From Brevundimonas sp. SORGH_AS_0993 (GTDB lineage Bacteria; Pseudomonadota; Alphaproteobacteria; Caulobacterales; Caulobacteraceae), in NCBI RefSeq assembly GCF_030818545.1, contig NZ_JAUTAH010000001.1, positions 2,857,001 to 2,921,000 of the forward strand: a stretch of 64,000 bases of DNA, written 5' to 3'. Below are positions 34,462 through 42,987 of this stretch, piece after piece. How positions within the stretch are numbered: the first letter of the stretch is position 1; each line of letters opens with the position of its first letter. Position numbers and translations under genes: made by a program. The notes below the pieces were generated by a model that saw only the letters and a program-made list of their open reading frames with translations, was not told the origin of the DNA and did no database searches.

Positions 34462-36345
34462 ATGCCCTTTCCCGCCGTCCATCCCGCGCTCGACCGCGCC
34501 CTGATCAACAAGGGCTATGCCGAACCCACTCCGGTTCAGGCCGCCGTGCTGGAGGCGGAGCATGCGGATCGCGACCTGCTGGTCTCGGCCCAGACGGGTT
34601 CGGGCAAGACCGTCGCCTTTGGTCTGGCCGCTGCGCCGACCCTGCTGGGCGACAAGCCGATCTTCGGCCCCGGCGACGCCCCTTTGTGCCTGGCCATCGC
34701 CCCGACGCGCGAACTGGCCATGCAGGTCGCGGCCGAGCTGACGTGGCTTTACGCCGACTCGGGCGCCAAGATCGCCACCTGCGTCGGCGGCATGGATGCG
34801 CGCCGTGAAGCTCGCGCTCTCAGCTTCGGCGTTCACATCGTCGTCGGCACGCCCGGCCGGCTGAAGGACCATATCAACCGGGGCAATCTGGACTTGTCGC
34901 AGCTGAAGGTCGCCGTTCTGGACGAGGCCGACGAGATGCTGGACATGGGCTTCCGCGAGGATCTGGAGCACATCCTGGACCAGGCGCCGGAGGGCCGCCG
35001 CACCCTGCTGTTCTCGGCGACAATCGCGCGCGATATCGTCACCCTGGCCAAGCGCTATCAGAAGGACGCGGTCCGCATCGACGCGACCGACAAGACGCGC
35101 CAGCACGCCGACATCGAATACCGCGCCTATCGCATCGCGCCGAACGAGATCGAACACGCGGTGGTCAACACCCTGCGCTGGTTCGAGGCGCCGCGCGCCA
35201 TGGTCTTCTGCTCGACGCGGGACAGCGTGCGTCACCTGCAGTCGTCCTTGCTGGAGCGCGGCTTCTCGTCGGTGTCCCTGTCGGGCGAAATGGGTCAGCG
35301 CGAGCGCACCGACGCGCTCCAGTCGCTGCGTGATGGGCGCGCCCGCGTCTGCGTCGCCACCGACGTCGCCGCGCGCGGTCTAGACCTGCCGGACCTGGGT
35401 CTGGTCATCCACGCCGAACTGCCGATGAACCGCGCGGGCCTGCTGCACCGTTCGGGCCGGACGGGCCGGGCGGGCAAGAAGGGCGTCTCCGTGATGCTGG
35501 TCCCGCACTCGCGCCGTCGCAAGGCCGAGCGTCTGATGGACGAGGCGGGCGTCGACGCCGTCTGGTCGGGCGCGCCGACCTTCGACGAAATCCGCAAGGC
35601 GGACGAGGACCGCCTGCTGTCGCCGTCCCATTTCGAGGCCGATGTCTCGGATGAGGACATGATCGTCGCCAAGCGGATGATCGCCGAGCGCACGCCCGAC
35701 GAGATCGCCGCCGCCCTGGTGCGTCTGCTGCGCAAGGAACAACCGGCGCCGGAAGAACTGTCCGATCCGGGCGCTGATCGCAGCCCCGCCAAGCGCGACC
35801 GTCTGGTCCGCAACGACGATGGCACGACGGCTCAACCCTGGCCGTGCGAGCGTCTGGGCGCCGATGACGTGGTCTGGTTCCGTCTGGACGTGGGCCGCAA
35901 CAAGAACGCCGACCCCAAGTGGCTGATCCCGCTGATCTGCCGCATCGGCGGCATTTCCAAGCCCCAGATCGGCGCGATCCGCACCTTCCCCGAAGAGACG
36001 CGGTTCGAGATCGCCAAGACCCACGAAAAGGCCTTCCGCGAAGCGATCGCCGCCTCCAAGGACGAGGTGAAAATCACCCCGTCCGAGGCCCCGACGCCGG
36101 GTTCGATGAAGGCCAGCCGCTTCGCCGGCAAGCCGCGCGAGGACGGCGACCGGCCGTTCAAGAAGCCGCCGTTCAAGCGCGCCGAGGGCGGGGAGGGCGA
36201 CGCCCGCCCGCCGTTCAAGAAGAAGCCCTGGGCGCCCAAGAACGACGGCGGCAAGCCGACTGGCGACAAGCCTTTCGCCAAAAAGCCGTTCAAGCCCAAG
36301 GCGGGCTTCAAGAAGGCCGGTTTCAAGGGCAAGCCCAAGAGCTGA
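34462..36345 (+). CDS. DEAD-box ATP-dependent RNA helicase with DbpA-like domain and basic tail
   Basis: A 627-residue helicase. Core motifs in order: SAQTGSGKT (I), PTRELA (Ia), GTPGRL (Ib), DEADEMLDMG (II), SAT (III), VFCSTRDSVRHL (IV), ATDVAARGLDLP (V) and HRSGRTGRAGKKG (VI). A DbpA-type RNA-binding domain lies around 470-550. The C-terminal 80 residues are a Lys/Pro/Phe-rich tail with repeated KKPFK/RPFKK motifs. It likely acts in ribosome assembly or RNA decay at low temperature (DeaD-like). ATG 34462 was chosen over upstream in-frame codons that run through the structured leader. Confidence 0.92.
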   Translation: MPFPAVHPALDRALINKGYAEPTPVQAAVLEAEHADRDLLVSAQTGSGKTVAFGLAAAPTLLGDKPIFGPGDAPLCLAIAPTRELAMQVAAELTWLYADSGAKIATCVGGMDARREARALSFGVHIVVGTPGRLKDHINRGNLDLSQLKVAVLDEADEMLDMGFREDLEHILDQAPEGRRTLLFSATIARDIVTLAKRYQKDAVRIDATDKTRQHADIEYRAYRIAPNEIEHAVVNTLRWFEAPRAMVFCSTRDSVRHLQSSLLERGFSSVSLSGEMGQRERTDALQSLRDGRARVCVATDVAARGLDLPDLGLVIHAELPMNRAGLLHRSGRTGRAGKKGVSVMLVPHSRRRKAERLMDEAGVDAVWSGAPTFDEIRKADEDRLLSPSHFEADVSDEDMIVAKRMIAERTPDEIAAALVRLLRKEQPAPEELSDPGADRSPAKRDRLVRNDDGTTAQPWPCERLGADDVVWFRLDVGRNKNADPKWLIPLICRIGGISKPQIGAIRTFPEETRFEIAKTHEKAFREAIAASKDEVKITPSEAPTPGSMKASRFAGKPREDGDRPFKKPPFKRAEGGEGDARPPFKKKPWAPKNDGGKPTGDKPFAKKPFKPKAGFKKAGFKGKPKS

Positions 36346-36369
36346 TAACGCCTTGCGTTTCCTGCCTCG

Positions 36370-36401
36370 CCGTCATCCTCGCCCTGGGGCGAGGATGACG
36401 G
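36370..36401. terminator. Perfect 15-bp stem after the helicase gene (REP-like)
   Basis: CCGTCATCCTCGCCC (36370-36384) pairs perfectly with GGGCGAGGATGACGG (36387-36401) across a 2-base loop. It lies 25 bp past the helicase stop. It has no T-tract and resembles an intergenic REP unit that may also stabilise mRNA ends. Confidence 0.55.
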
Positions 36402-36485
36402 TGTTGGATAGCGGCGCGCGGGGGGACTTGTGGGTTCGCAGCGGCGCCGCTTGCCACCCGCCAAATCCCGGCGCAACCTGCGGCC

Positions 36486-36809
36486 ATGAGCACGCCGTCT
36501 CTACCCCAGGATCGATACGCCTCGTTCCAGGCCTTCTACCCCTACTATATCCACGAGCATTCCAATCGGACCTGCCGGCGCATCCATGTGGTCGGGACGG
36601 GGCTGGTGATCGCGGCCTTCGTTCTCTTTCTGGTCACGCGGAATCCGTGGTGGCTCTTGGCCATGCCCCTGGTCGGCTACGGATTCGCCTGGGTGGGGCA
36701 TTTCTTCTTCGAGAAGAACCGGCCGGCGACTTTCAAGTATCCGCTGTGGAGCCTGATGGGCGATTTTCGACTGTTCTTCGAGACGGTGTCGGGCCGCCGT
36801 CGCTTCTGA
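36486..36809 (+). CDS. Mpo1-like (DUF962/YGL010w family) membrane protein
   Basis: A 107-residue protein: RTCRRIHVVGTGLVIAAFVL and WWLLAMPLVGYGFAWVGHFFFEKNRPATF. The two conserved His residues (RRIHVVGT and VGHFFFEKNRP) are those proposed to bind iron in yeast Mpo1, a 2-hydroxy fatty acid dioxygenase. Two to three membrane helices. A lipid-oxidation role is possible; bacterial members are uncharacterised as far as I know. Confidence 0.85.
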   Translation: MSTPSLPQDRYASFQAFYPYYIHEHSNRTCRRIHVVGTGLVIAAFVLFLVTRNPWWLLAMPLVGYGFAWVGHFFFEKNRPATFKYPLWSLMGDFRLFFETVSGRRRF

Positions 36810-36881
36810 CGCCAACAGCTTCATCTTGCAGTCGAATGGCGTATGGTTCGGGCGCGGCAGGACGCCGCAGGGAGGGAGCCC

Positions 36882-37778
36882 ATGAGATCAATCGCCATCG
36901 TAACGGCTGCGGCGCTGCTGCTGACGCCGAGTGTCAGTTTCGCCCAGAAATCGGCGGTCCGGAACGGGCCGGATTTCACCCTGAACCCCAATTACGGCTC
37001 GACGCACCTGTCCAGCGGCTTCACGCCCGACCCCTTCACCAAGCCGATCCGCGCGGGCGGCAGCACCCAGGCGTCGCAGGTCCGTTCGGATTGCGAGGGT
37101 GCGGTCAGTTCGGCGCCGGATTTCCAGCTGTTCTACGAGGCCGGCTCTCTGGACCTGACCTTCTCGGTCGCGGCGTCGGAGGACACGACCCTGCTGATCA
37201 ACACCCCGGGCGGCCGGTGGCTGTGCGACGACGACAGCGGCGGCGACCTTGACCCCAAGATCACGGTCAATTCGCCCGAGAGCGGCCGCTACGACGTCTG
37301 GGTGGGCGCCTACAATAAAAGAATGGTGCAATCGACCCTGTCGATTAGCGAACTGGGGGACTCCGACGAATCAGGCGGCGGTTCGCCCGACATCGAGTTG
37401 GACCCCAACTACGGCAGTGTGAATCTGCGCGTCGGTTTCACCCCCGATCCCTATATCAAGGACATCCAGGCCGGTGGCTCGGTTTCGGCCTCCGCCGCCA
37501 AGGACGGCTGCGAGGGCAAGGTCAGCGCCGCTCCGGATTTTCAGGTCTTCTATGATGCGGGCGACGCCGATCTGACCTTCCTGGCCGAGGCGGACAGCGA
37601 CACTACCCTGCTGATCAACGCCCCGAACGGTCGCTTCTACTGCGACGACGACAGCGGTGGCGGCATGAACCCCAAGATCAAGATCACCAATCCCCAGAGC
37701 GGCCGCTACGACATCTGGGTCGGAACCTACGGCGAGGACATGGTCCAGTCGAAGCTGAAAGTCACCGAGACCGACTGA
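36882..37778 (+). CDS. Secreted protein with two tandem PPC-like beta-sandwich domains
   Basis: A 298-residue protein with signal peptide MRSIAIVTAAALLLTPSVSFAQ and a strong GGAGGGAG Shine-Dalgarno. Residues about 25-155 and 165-298 are duplicates: NPNYGS/DPNYGS, GFTPDPF/GFTPDPY, AGGSTQAS/AGGSVSAS, TTLLINTPGGRWLCDDDSGG / TTLLINAPNGRFYCDDDSGG, and SGRYDVWVG / SGRYDIWVG. The paired Cys residues of each unit likely form a disulfide, and CDDDSGG may bind calcium. No enzyme domain is present; probable envelope binding or structural protein. Confidence 0.8.
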   Translation: MRSIAIVTAAALLLTPSVSFAQKSAVRNGPDFTLNPNYGSTHLSSGFTPDPFTKPIRAGGSTQASQVRSDCEGAVSSAPDFQLFYEAGSLDLTFSVAASEDTTLLINTPGGRWLCDDDSGGDLDPKITVNSPESGRYDVWVGAYNKRMVQSTLSISELGDSDESGGGSPDIELDPNYGSVNLRVGFTPDPYIKDIQAGGSVSASAAKDGCEGKVSAAPDFQVFYDAGDADLTFLAEADSDTTLLINAPNGRFYCDDDSGGGMNPKIKITNPQSGRYDIWVGTYGEDMVQSKLKVTETD

Positions 37779-37804
37779 AGCGGCGGCCAAGGTCAGGCAT
37801 GAAG

Positions 37805-37833
37805 ACGCCGGCGACGGGCTCCGTCGCCGGCGT
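37805..37833. terminator. Terminator between convergent genes
   Basis: ACGCCGGCGACGG pairs perfectly with CCGTCGCCGGCGT across GCT, followed by TTCTGCATTTC on the plus strand. It sits in the 77-bp gap between the PPC-repeat gene and the convergent 3D-domain gene. Confidence 0.7.
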
Positions 37834-37855
37834 TCTGCATTTCAGGACGTTGGGG

Positions 37856-38428
37856 CTAACGCGAGGCCGTCTGGCGCCAGGCAGGCGGACAGCCGTTGAA
37901 CTCGCCCGCATCCACGATGGTCAGGGTGCGCATGTTCAGGCGACGGGCCTGGTCCATCGAGCCGCGGCCGGCGCCGGTGTAGAGGTCGATCTTCTGGCCT
38001 TTGATTGCGCCGCCGGTGTCCGAGGCGTACCAGTAGCCGTCGTGGATCGTGCCGTCGGACAGACGCATGCCGACCGTTTCGCGGATAAACAGTTTGGTGC
38101 GGCGGGGGATGACGCGCGGATCGACCGCGACGGTGCGCATGGCGATGGGACGACAACCCAGCGAATCGTTGCCCGTCGCGCCGCCGCCGCCCGCGTGGTA
38201 CAGCCGGGCCGAGGCGCGCCAGTCGGGATCGCTGTCCATCAATTCCTGCTGTTCGGTGCTGAGCACCGTCGGCAGGTTGTCGGCATCGGCCGGGGAACTG
38301 ACTGAAGCTGCGGGTGTTTCCACCCTGTCGGCATCCGCCGCGACAGCGACATTGTAAGGGACTGGCCCGCTCGAGATCGAGGACAGGGCGGCCCAGAACA
38401 TGGCGATGGCAGCGGAAGCGCCGATCAT
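37856..38428 (-). CDS. 3D-domain protein (MltA C-terminal-like, double-psi beta-barrel)
   Basis: About 190 residues from ATG 38428. A signal peptide or anchor (MIGASAAIAMFWAALSSISS) is followed by a linker and a 3D domain with MRTVAVDPRVIPRRTKLFI, GYWYASDTGGAIKGQKIDLY and MRTLTIVDAG. The three conserved Asp residues that name the domain are present (VDPRVIP, ASDTGG, KIDLY). Such domains occur in lytic transglycosylases and cell-wall hydrolases; catalytic function here is unproven. Confidence 0.83.
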   Translation of the reverse strand: MIGASAAIAMFWAALSSISSGPVPYNVAVAADADRVETPAASVSSPADADNLPTVLSTEQQELMDSDPDWRASARLYHAGGGGATGNDSLGCRPIAMRTVAVDPRVIPRRTKLFIRETVGMRLSDGTIHDGYWYASDTGGAIKGQKIDLYTGAGRGSMDQARRLNMRTLTIVDAGEFNGCPPAWRQTASR

Positions 38429-38623
38429 GGATTTCGCTCGGGAGGCGCCGGCTCCCAACGCCGCCGGCGCGCGTCTTGTCGCGTTAACTTGTGGCGAAAA
38501 AGCGGCCCAATAGCCGTTTGCGACAATCGTTTCCGATTGTTTCCTGATTAAATCATTGAAAAATAAATAGTTATTATGGCGGCGGTGGTGGCTCGAACTC
38601 CCAGGCTCGAGCCGTCGACCAAG

Positions 38624-39322
38624 TCAGAATCGGAAGTTCAGCCCGGCCTGCACCACGGGCAGGACCTTGTATTTGTCGGCCTCGTCTTGGATTTCGCGCT
38701 CCTCGTTGTCCAGACGGGCGCGGAAGGCGGGGTCGTTCGACAGGGTCCCGCCGCGGGCGTCCAGATCCACCTTGGGCTTGTCGCCGAAGGCGGCGCCAGC
38801 CAGCACGCGGAAGCCCAGCCGGCCGTTCAGGGCGAAGGTGTTGTCATAGCCCAGGCCCAGGAAGGGCGCGGTGCTGGCCAGTTCGATCTTGCCTGTCAGG
38901 GCGCCGACCTGGGCTGGGGTGAAGGTTGCGCCGCCGATATCGACGCTGCTGGTCGGCGTAGCGTCCAGATCGATCTTGCGCGATCCGAAATAGGCGCCCC
39001 CCCAGATCAGGAAGCCGTTGTCAAAGGGATGCAGGTCGACAAAGGCGCCCGGCGACTTGAAATCGACCTTGGCGTCGTAGTCGATGCCCTTGTAAGTCTG
39101 CTCCCGATCCCAGTTCAGGACGTCGTAACCGCCGCGCAGCACGACCTTGGGCGTGACGGCCCATTGAGCCTGAAGGCCCAGACCTGGCGTGCCGACCTGG
39201 GCGCCGACAGCGAAGCGCCCGTTGTCCTGGGCCTGCGTAGCGCAGGGAAGCAGGGCCAGGGCGGCGGCCAAGGAGGTTGCCAGCGCAGCGAGGCGAAGCG
39301 GCAGGGACGAAGGCAGGGGCAT
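38624..39322 (-). CDS. Outer-membrane beta-barrel protein
   Basis: A 232-residue protein with signal peptide ending PCATQAQD and alternating amphipathic strands (RFAVGAQVGTPGLGLQAQWAV, KVVLRGGYDVLNW, FLIWGGAYFGSRKIDL). It ends with the aromatic signature QAGLNFRF of barrel proteins. A coiled segment (RARLDNEEREIQDEADKYK) lies before the last strand. Ligand or role unknown. The 195-bp stretch to the next upstream-strand gene end at 38428 is AT-rich and holds a short GGCTCGA/TCGAGCC stem at 38589-38612. Confidence 0.78.
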   Translation of the reverse strand: MPLPSSLPLRLAALATSLAAALALLPCATQAQDNGRFAVGAQVGTPGLGLQAQWAVTPKVVLRGGYDVLNWDREQTYKGIDYDAKVDFKSPGAFVDLHPFDNGFLIWGGAYFGSRKIDLDATPTSSVDIGGATFTPAQVGALTGKIELASTAPFLGLGYDNTFALNGRLGFRVLAGAAFGDKPKVDLDARGGTLSNDPAFRARLDNEEREIQDEADKYKVLPVVQAGLNFRF

Positions 39323-39386
39323 GGAAAATCCGGGACCGAAAACAGGAACTTGGTCGCACCCTGCGGGCCGGCGTCTGAAGATTGGG

Positions 39387-40403
39387 TTACGCCGCCTGTT
39401 CGCGCCGCGTCTCGGCGTCACGCACGGCGTCGGCGGCCCGGTCCACGACCTCCAGACCGGCGCCCGGCGCCAGAGCCTCGACCGTCAGGATGCGGCGGAA
39501 GGCCCGTGCGCCCGGCCGGCCGTGCATCAGACCCAGCATATGCCGCGTCATGGCGGGCAGGGCGACGCCCTCGGCCAGGCGCGCCGCCATATAGGGACGA
39601 TAGCGCTCCAAGGCGGCGAAGGCGTCGATGTCGGCCGTCGGCTGGCCGAAGATGCGCCGGTCGGCCTGACCCAGCAGGGCCGGCTCATGATAGGCGGCGC
39701 GGCCCAACATGACCCCGTCCAGTCGCACCCCGTCGGCGGCGTTCAGATGGGCCTCGACCTCGTCTAGAGAGGCGATCCCGCCGTTGATCGAGATGTTCAG
39801 ATGCGGTCGCTCGCGCTTCAGCCGACGCACCAGGGCGTAGTCCAACGGCGGCACGTCGCGGTTCTCCTTGGGCGACAGGCCCTTCAGCCAGGCCTTGCGG
39901 GCGTGGACGATGAAGGTGTCGATCCCGATCGCCGCGCTGGCGTCCACCGTGGCGAACAGGCTGACCGCCGGGTTCTGGTCGTCCACGCCGATGCGGCATT
40001 TGACGGTGGCGGGGATGTCGACCGTTTCCCGGATGGCCGCCATGCAGTCGGCGACCAGCTCGGGTTCGCGCATCAGACAGGCCCCGAAACGGCCGGACTG
40101 GACCCGGTCGGATGGGCAGCCGACGTTCAGATTGATCTCGTCATAGCCGTAGGCCGCGCCGATCCGCGCCGCCTGAGCCAACTGGGCCGGGTCCGAGCCG
40201 CCGATCTGCAGCGCTACCGGATGCTCCACCGCGTCGAACCCCAGCAGCCGCTCGGGATCGCCATGGATCACCGCTGGCGCCGTCACCATCTCGGTATAGA
40301 GCAGCGCCTGAGACGTCAGCGCCCGATGGAAGGCCCGGCAATGCCGATCTGTCCAGTCCATCATCGGGGCGACCGACAGTCTGCGGGAGCGGGGGAGGGA
40401 CAT
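39387..40403 (-). CDS. dusA: tRNA-dihydrouridine(20/20a) synthase DusA
   Basis: A 338-residue FMN enzyme that reduces U20/U20a in the tRNA D-loop. Visible are SVAPMMDWTDRHCRAF, LLYTEMVTAPAV, ALQIGGSDPAQLA, INLNVGCPSDRVQSGRFGACLM with the catalytic Cys, TVKCRIGVDD, FIVHARKAWLKGLSPKENR and SINGGI. The RFGACLM sequence and the ARKAWLxGLSPKENR loop distinguish DusA from DusB/DusC. Single-gene unit. Confidence 0.94.
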   Translation of the reverse strand: MSLPRSRRLSVAPMMDWTDRHCRAFHRALTSQALLYTEMVTAPAVIHGDPERLLGFDAVEHPVALQIGGSDPAQLAQAARIGAAYGYDEINLNVGCPSDRVQSGRFGACLMREPELVADCMAAIRETVDIPATVKCRIGVDDQNPAVSLFATVDASAAIGIDTFIVHARKAWLKGLSPKENRDVPPLDYALVRRLKRERPHLNISINGGIASLDEVEAHLNAADGVRLDGVMLGRAAYHEPALLGQADRRIFGQPTADIDAFAALERYRPYMAARLAEGVALPAMTRHMLGLMHGRPGARAFRRILTVEALAPGAGLEVVDRAADAVRDAETRREQAA

Positions 40404-40522
40404 AGGGCGGGGGCTCGAAGAGGGGATCAGGGTGGTTAGCGGGCCTGTTTAGGCCAAATGGGACGGATTTTCGCCCCTCGTTCCGTTCGAACCCAAGCCG
40501 AGCGCGAACCGCGCGCTTGCCG

Positions 40523-41785
40523 CTACTCCCGGGAGGCGGCGTAGTCCTCGGCCTGTCTCAGCAGACGCAGGGCGTTGCCGGACCAGATGGCGGCGATGTC
40601 GTCCTCGGAATAGCCTTCTGCCAGGAGCCGTTCGGTGATCCGCGGCAGGGCCGAGACGTCGTTCATGCCGTTCACGCCGCCGCCGCCGTCCCAGTCGGCG
40701 CCGACGCCGACATGGCGCGGCCCGACCACGGCTAGGGCGTGCAGTAGATGGGCGATGAAGTCTTCGAAATCCGCCTGAGCCGGTGGAATCTGGCGGTTCA
40801 GGGCGCGAAGGCGGGTCTGGTAGGCGGCGTTCTGTTCGGGCGTGCGGGCGGGGGCGGGGCCGAACGCCTGACGCAGGGCGGCCACGGCGGCGGTTCGCTC
40901 CGGCGTCTCGGGGAGGGCCTTCAGATAGGCGCCGAGGGCGTTGATCTGGATGACGCCGCCCGAGGCCGCCAGCCGGCGCAGACGCGCATCGTCGATGTTG
41001 CGCGGATGGTCATAGACGTCGCGCGGACCCGAATGGGACAGGATGATCGGCGTCGCGGAATAGGCGACCAGCTGGTCGAACACCTCGTCGGAGGCATGGG
41101 AGGCGTCCATCACCATGCCCAAACGGTTGGCCTGGGCCACCATGCGCCGCCCGGCGGGGCTGAGCCCATGCCAGCGCGGACCGGCCGGGTCGGTCGCAGA
41201 ATCCGCCAGTTCGTTGTTGGCGAAATGAACCAGGCTGATCATCCGCAGACCCTGGTCGTAGAAGGCCTGGACCTGGTCCGGGCGGCCGGTCAGGGGGTAG
41301 GCGTTCTCCATGGAGATGAAGACCACCCGCCGGCCAGAGGCGGCGATGGGGGCCGCGTCGGCCGCGCGAAGGGCCAGGCCGAACTTGTCCGGGTGGTCGG
41401 TCGTCAGGGCGCGAATGGCGGCGATGCGCGCCTGGGCCACAGCCAGAGAGGCGGCGGTCTCCTCGGGCGTCAGCGGACCCTGGGCGGAATAAACCGCCCA
41501 CCAGCCGCCATCCATCCCGCCTTCGACCATGCGGGGATAGTCGACTTGGGAACCGTCTTCGGTCGCGCTGTGGCGGTCCAGGATGCTCCAGCCCGGCTTG
41601 ACCAGATTGGCGGGGGTGTCGAGGTGGGTGTCCAGGACCAGCAGCCGCTCATGCAGGGCGCGGGCGTCGGATGTGCTGGGCGGCGACTGGGCGTGATCTT
41701 GGGCCAGGGCCGGGGCGGCGACCAGCACGCTGAACAGGGCGCCCAGGGCGGCGGCGGAACGAAGCGGGCGGGCGGACGGGGTCAT
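40523..41785 (-). CDS. Membrane dipeptidase (peptidase M19), secreted
   Basis: A 420-residue protein with signal peptide MTPSARPLRSAAALGALFSV...APALAQ. The dinuclear zinc site of renal-dipeptidase-like enzymes is visible: VLDTHLDTPANL (HxD), ISMENAYPL (bridging Glu), MVMDASHASDEV and PIILSHSGPRDV (His ligands), and VGVGADWDGGGG (Asp). It hydrolyses dipeptides, possibly L-Xaa-D-Xaa or beta-lactam-like bonds, in the periplasm. ATG 41785 was preferred over an upstream start without a signal peptide. Confidence 0.92.
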   Translation of the reverse strand: MTPSARPLRSAAALGALFSVLVAAPALAQDHAQSPPSTSDARALHERLLVLDTHLDTPANLVKPGWSILDRHSATEDGSQVDYPRMVEGGMDGGWWAVYSAQGPLTPEETAASLAVAQARIAAIRALTTDHPDKFGLALRAADAAPIAASGRRVVFISMENAYPLTGRPDQVQAFYDQGLRMISLVHFANNELADSATDPAGPRWHGLSPAGRRMVAQANRLGMVMDASHASDEVFDQLVAYSATPIILSHSGPRDVYDHPRNIDDARLRRLAASGGVIQINALGAYLKALPETPERTAAVAALRQAFGPAPARTPEQNAAYQTRLRALNRQIPPAQADFEDFIAHLLHALAVVGPRHVGVGADWDGGGGVNGMNDVSALPRITERLLAEGYSEDDIAAIWSGNALRLLRQAEDYAASRE

Positions 41786-41883
41786 CGCGTCTGTCCTTGA
41801 TCGGAACGAAAGGAGGGCCGTCAGTAGGTCCGACGGTCCTCCTCGCCACAAGGCGAAATCACTCTGCGGCGGCGACGTCGCCG

Positions 41884-42666
41884 TTACAGGACGCCGATCA
41901 TGGAGGCGACCAGCGGGTGGCGCACGATGTCGCGCTCGGCCAGGCGCACCACGGCGATGTCGTCCACGGCCTCCAGCCGCGCCGAGATGTCGGCCAGGCC
42001 CGAGATGCCGGGCAACAGATCGGACTGCTGCGGATCGCCCGTCACCACCATGGTCGAATGCCAGCCCAGGCGGGTCAGCAGCATCTTCAGCTGGACGTAG
42101 GTGCAGTTCTGCGCCTCGTCCACCACGATGAAGGCGTTGTTCAGGGTGCGGCCGCGCATATAGCCGATGGGTGCGATCTCGATCAGGCCCTCGGCCATCA
42201 GGGCCTTGACGCGCTTCATCGAGAGCCTGTCCGACAGGGCGTCGTAGAGCGGGCGCAGATAGGGGGCCAGCTTGTCCTCCATGTCGCCGGGCAGGAAGCC
42301 GATAGATTCGCCGGCCTCGACCGCGGGGCGGCTCAGGACGATGCGGCCCACCTTGCCCGCCTCCAGCGCCTCGACCGCCTTGGCGACCGCCAGATAGGTC
42401 TTGCCGGTGCCTGCCGGTCCCAGGGCCATGACCAGGTTGTGATGGTCCATGGCGGCCATCAGCTCGGCCTGGCCGTCCGACTTGGGTTTCAGCGTCTTCA
42501 GATAGCCCTGGTCGCGGTCGTCGTTCGACGGATAGGGCGACCAGCCCGCGCGACCGCCGCCGTTCGAGGCGTGCAGCCGGCGAACTTTCGATTCCTCCAT
42601 GAAGTCATGGGAATCCAGGATCCCGTGTTCACGTGTTTGACGCTTGGTTGCAGCACGCTTGGTCAT
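41884..42666 (-). CDS. PhoH family ATPase
   Basis: A 260-residue PhoH-like P-loop protein. Walker A is ALGPAGTGKTYLAVA, Walker B is AFIVVDEAQNCTYVQLK, and the sensor-like motif is MVVTGDPQQSDLLPG; RPAVEAGESIGFLPGDMEDK is diagnostic for PhoH. It lacks the PIN domain of PhoH2 and the KH-type extension. A role in RNA metabolism is suspected for the family. ATG 42666 has a good GGAGG seven bases upstream; a strong terminator lies just before that site. Confidence 0.92.
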   Translation of the reverse strand: MTKRAATKRQTREHGILDSHDFMEESKVRRLHASNGGGRAGWSPYPSNDDRDQGYLKTLKPKSDGQAELMAAMDHHNLVMALGPAGTGKTYLAVAKAVEALEAGKVGRIVLSRPAVEAGESIGFLPGDMEDKLAPYLRPLYDALSDRLSMKRVKALMAEGLIEIAPIGYMRGRTLNNAFIVVDEAQNCTYVQLKMLLTRLGWHSTMVVTGDPQQSDLLPGISGLADISARLEAVDDIAVVRLAERDIVRHPLVASMIGVL

Positions 42667-42684
42667 GGACGCCTCCAGGGCATG

Positions 42685-42715
42685 AAAAAAGGCGGACCCG
42701 AACGGGTTCCGCCTT
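42685..42715 (-). terminator. Attenuator-like intrinsic terminator directly upstream of phoH
   Basis: Read on the minus strand, AAGGCGGA-ACCCG pairs with CGGGT-CCGCCTT (one bulge) and is followed by six U residues (42690-42685). The phoH Shine-Dalgarno follows within ten bases. The divergent neighbour starts at 42988 on the other strand, so the only minus-strand transcript it can end is one begun in the phoH leader. That makes it an attenuator or the end of a small RNA. Confidence 0.65.
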
Positions 42716-42987
42716 GTGTGGGCTTGGGGAGGAAAAGGTCGCGGCCTGCGCAACGGCCGCCTGGATCGACGACAGGGCTGTCCGCAACGGGATGGTCCCG
42801 CCGCCGAACAACCGAACCAGGATCCCAACGCCCCAAGCGACAGCCCCGACAATTGACCGGATCGCGCTTGATCCGGTTTCGGATTCGGGGCCGAAATGGC
42901 GACCTTCGAATCGCATCAACAGAATGATGCTAACGTGGTTAGCGTTCCGTTAAAGCCATTATTTTCCAAAGATTAGGCGGTGTCCGG
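42716..42987 (-). other. Structured non-coding leader/possible small RNA upstream of phoH
   Basis: This 272-bp gene-free stretch holds several perfect stems: GCGGCC / GGCCGC (42741-42746, 42755-42760), CCGGATC / GATCCGG (42857-42863, 42870-42876) and GCTAAC / GTTAGC (42929-42934, 42938-42943). TTAG-N7-TTAA at 42939-42953 differs by one base from the CtrA box TTAA-N7-TTAA. A 96-codon minus-strand open frame (42629-42919) crosses the terminator and looks like chance. A transcript from about 42950 to 42685 would be about 265 nt. Confidence 0.4.

Noticed and set aside
38589-38612. Terminator or tRNA-like element near the beta-barrel gene
   Set aside because: GGCTCGA/TCGAGCC is a short stem with a 10-base loop and no T-tract; the GGCTCGAACTCCC stretch recalls a T-arm, but no cloverleaf can be drawn.
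42629-42919. 96-codon minus-strand frame upstream of phoH as a gene
   Set aside because: It runs through the terminator and into phoH in another frame and has no convincing domain; a leader RNA explains the region better.
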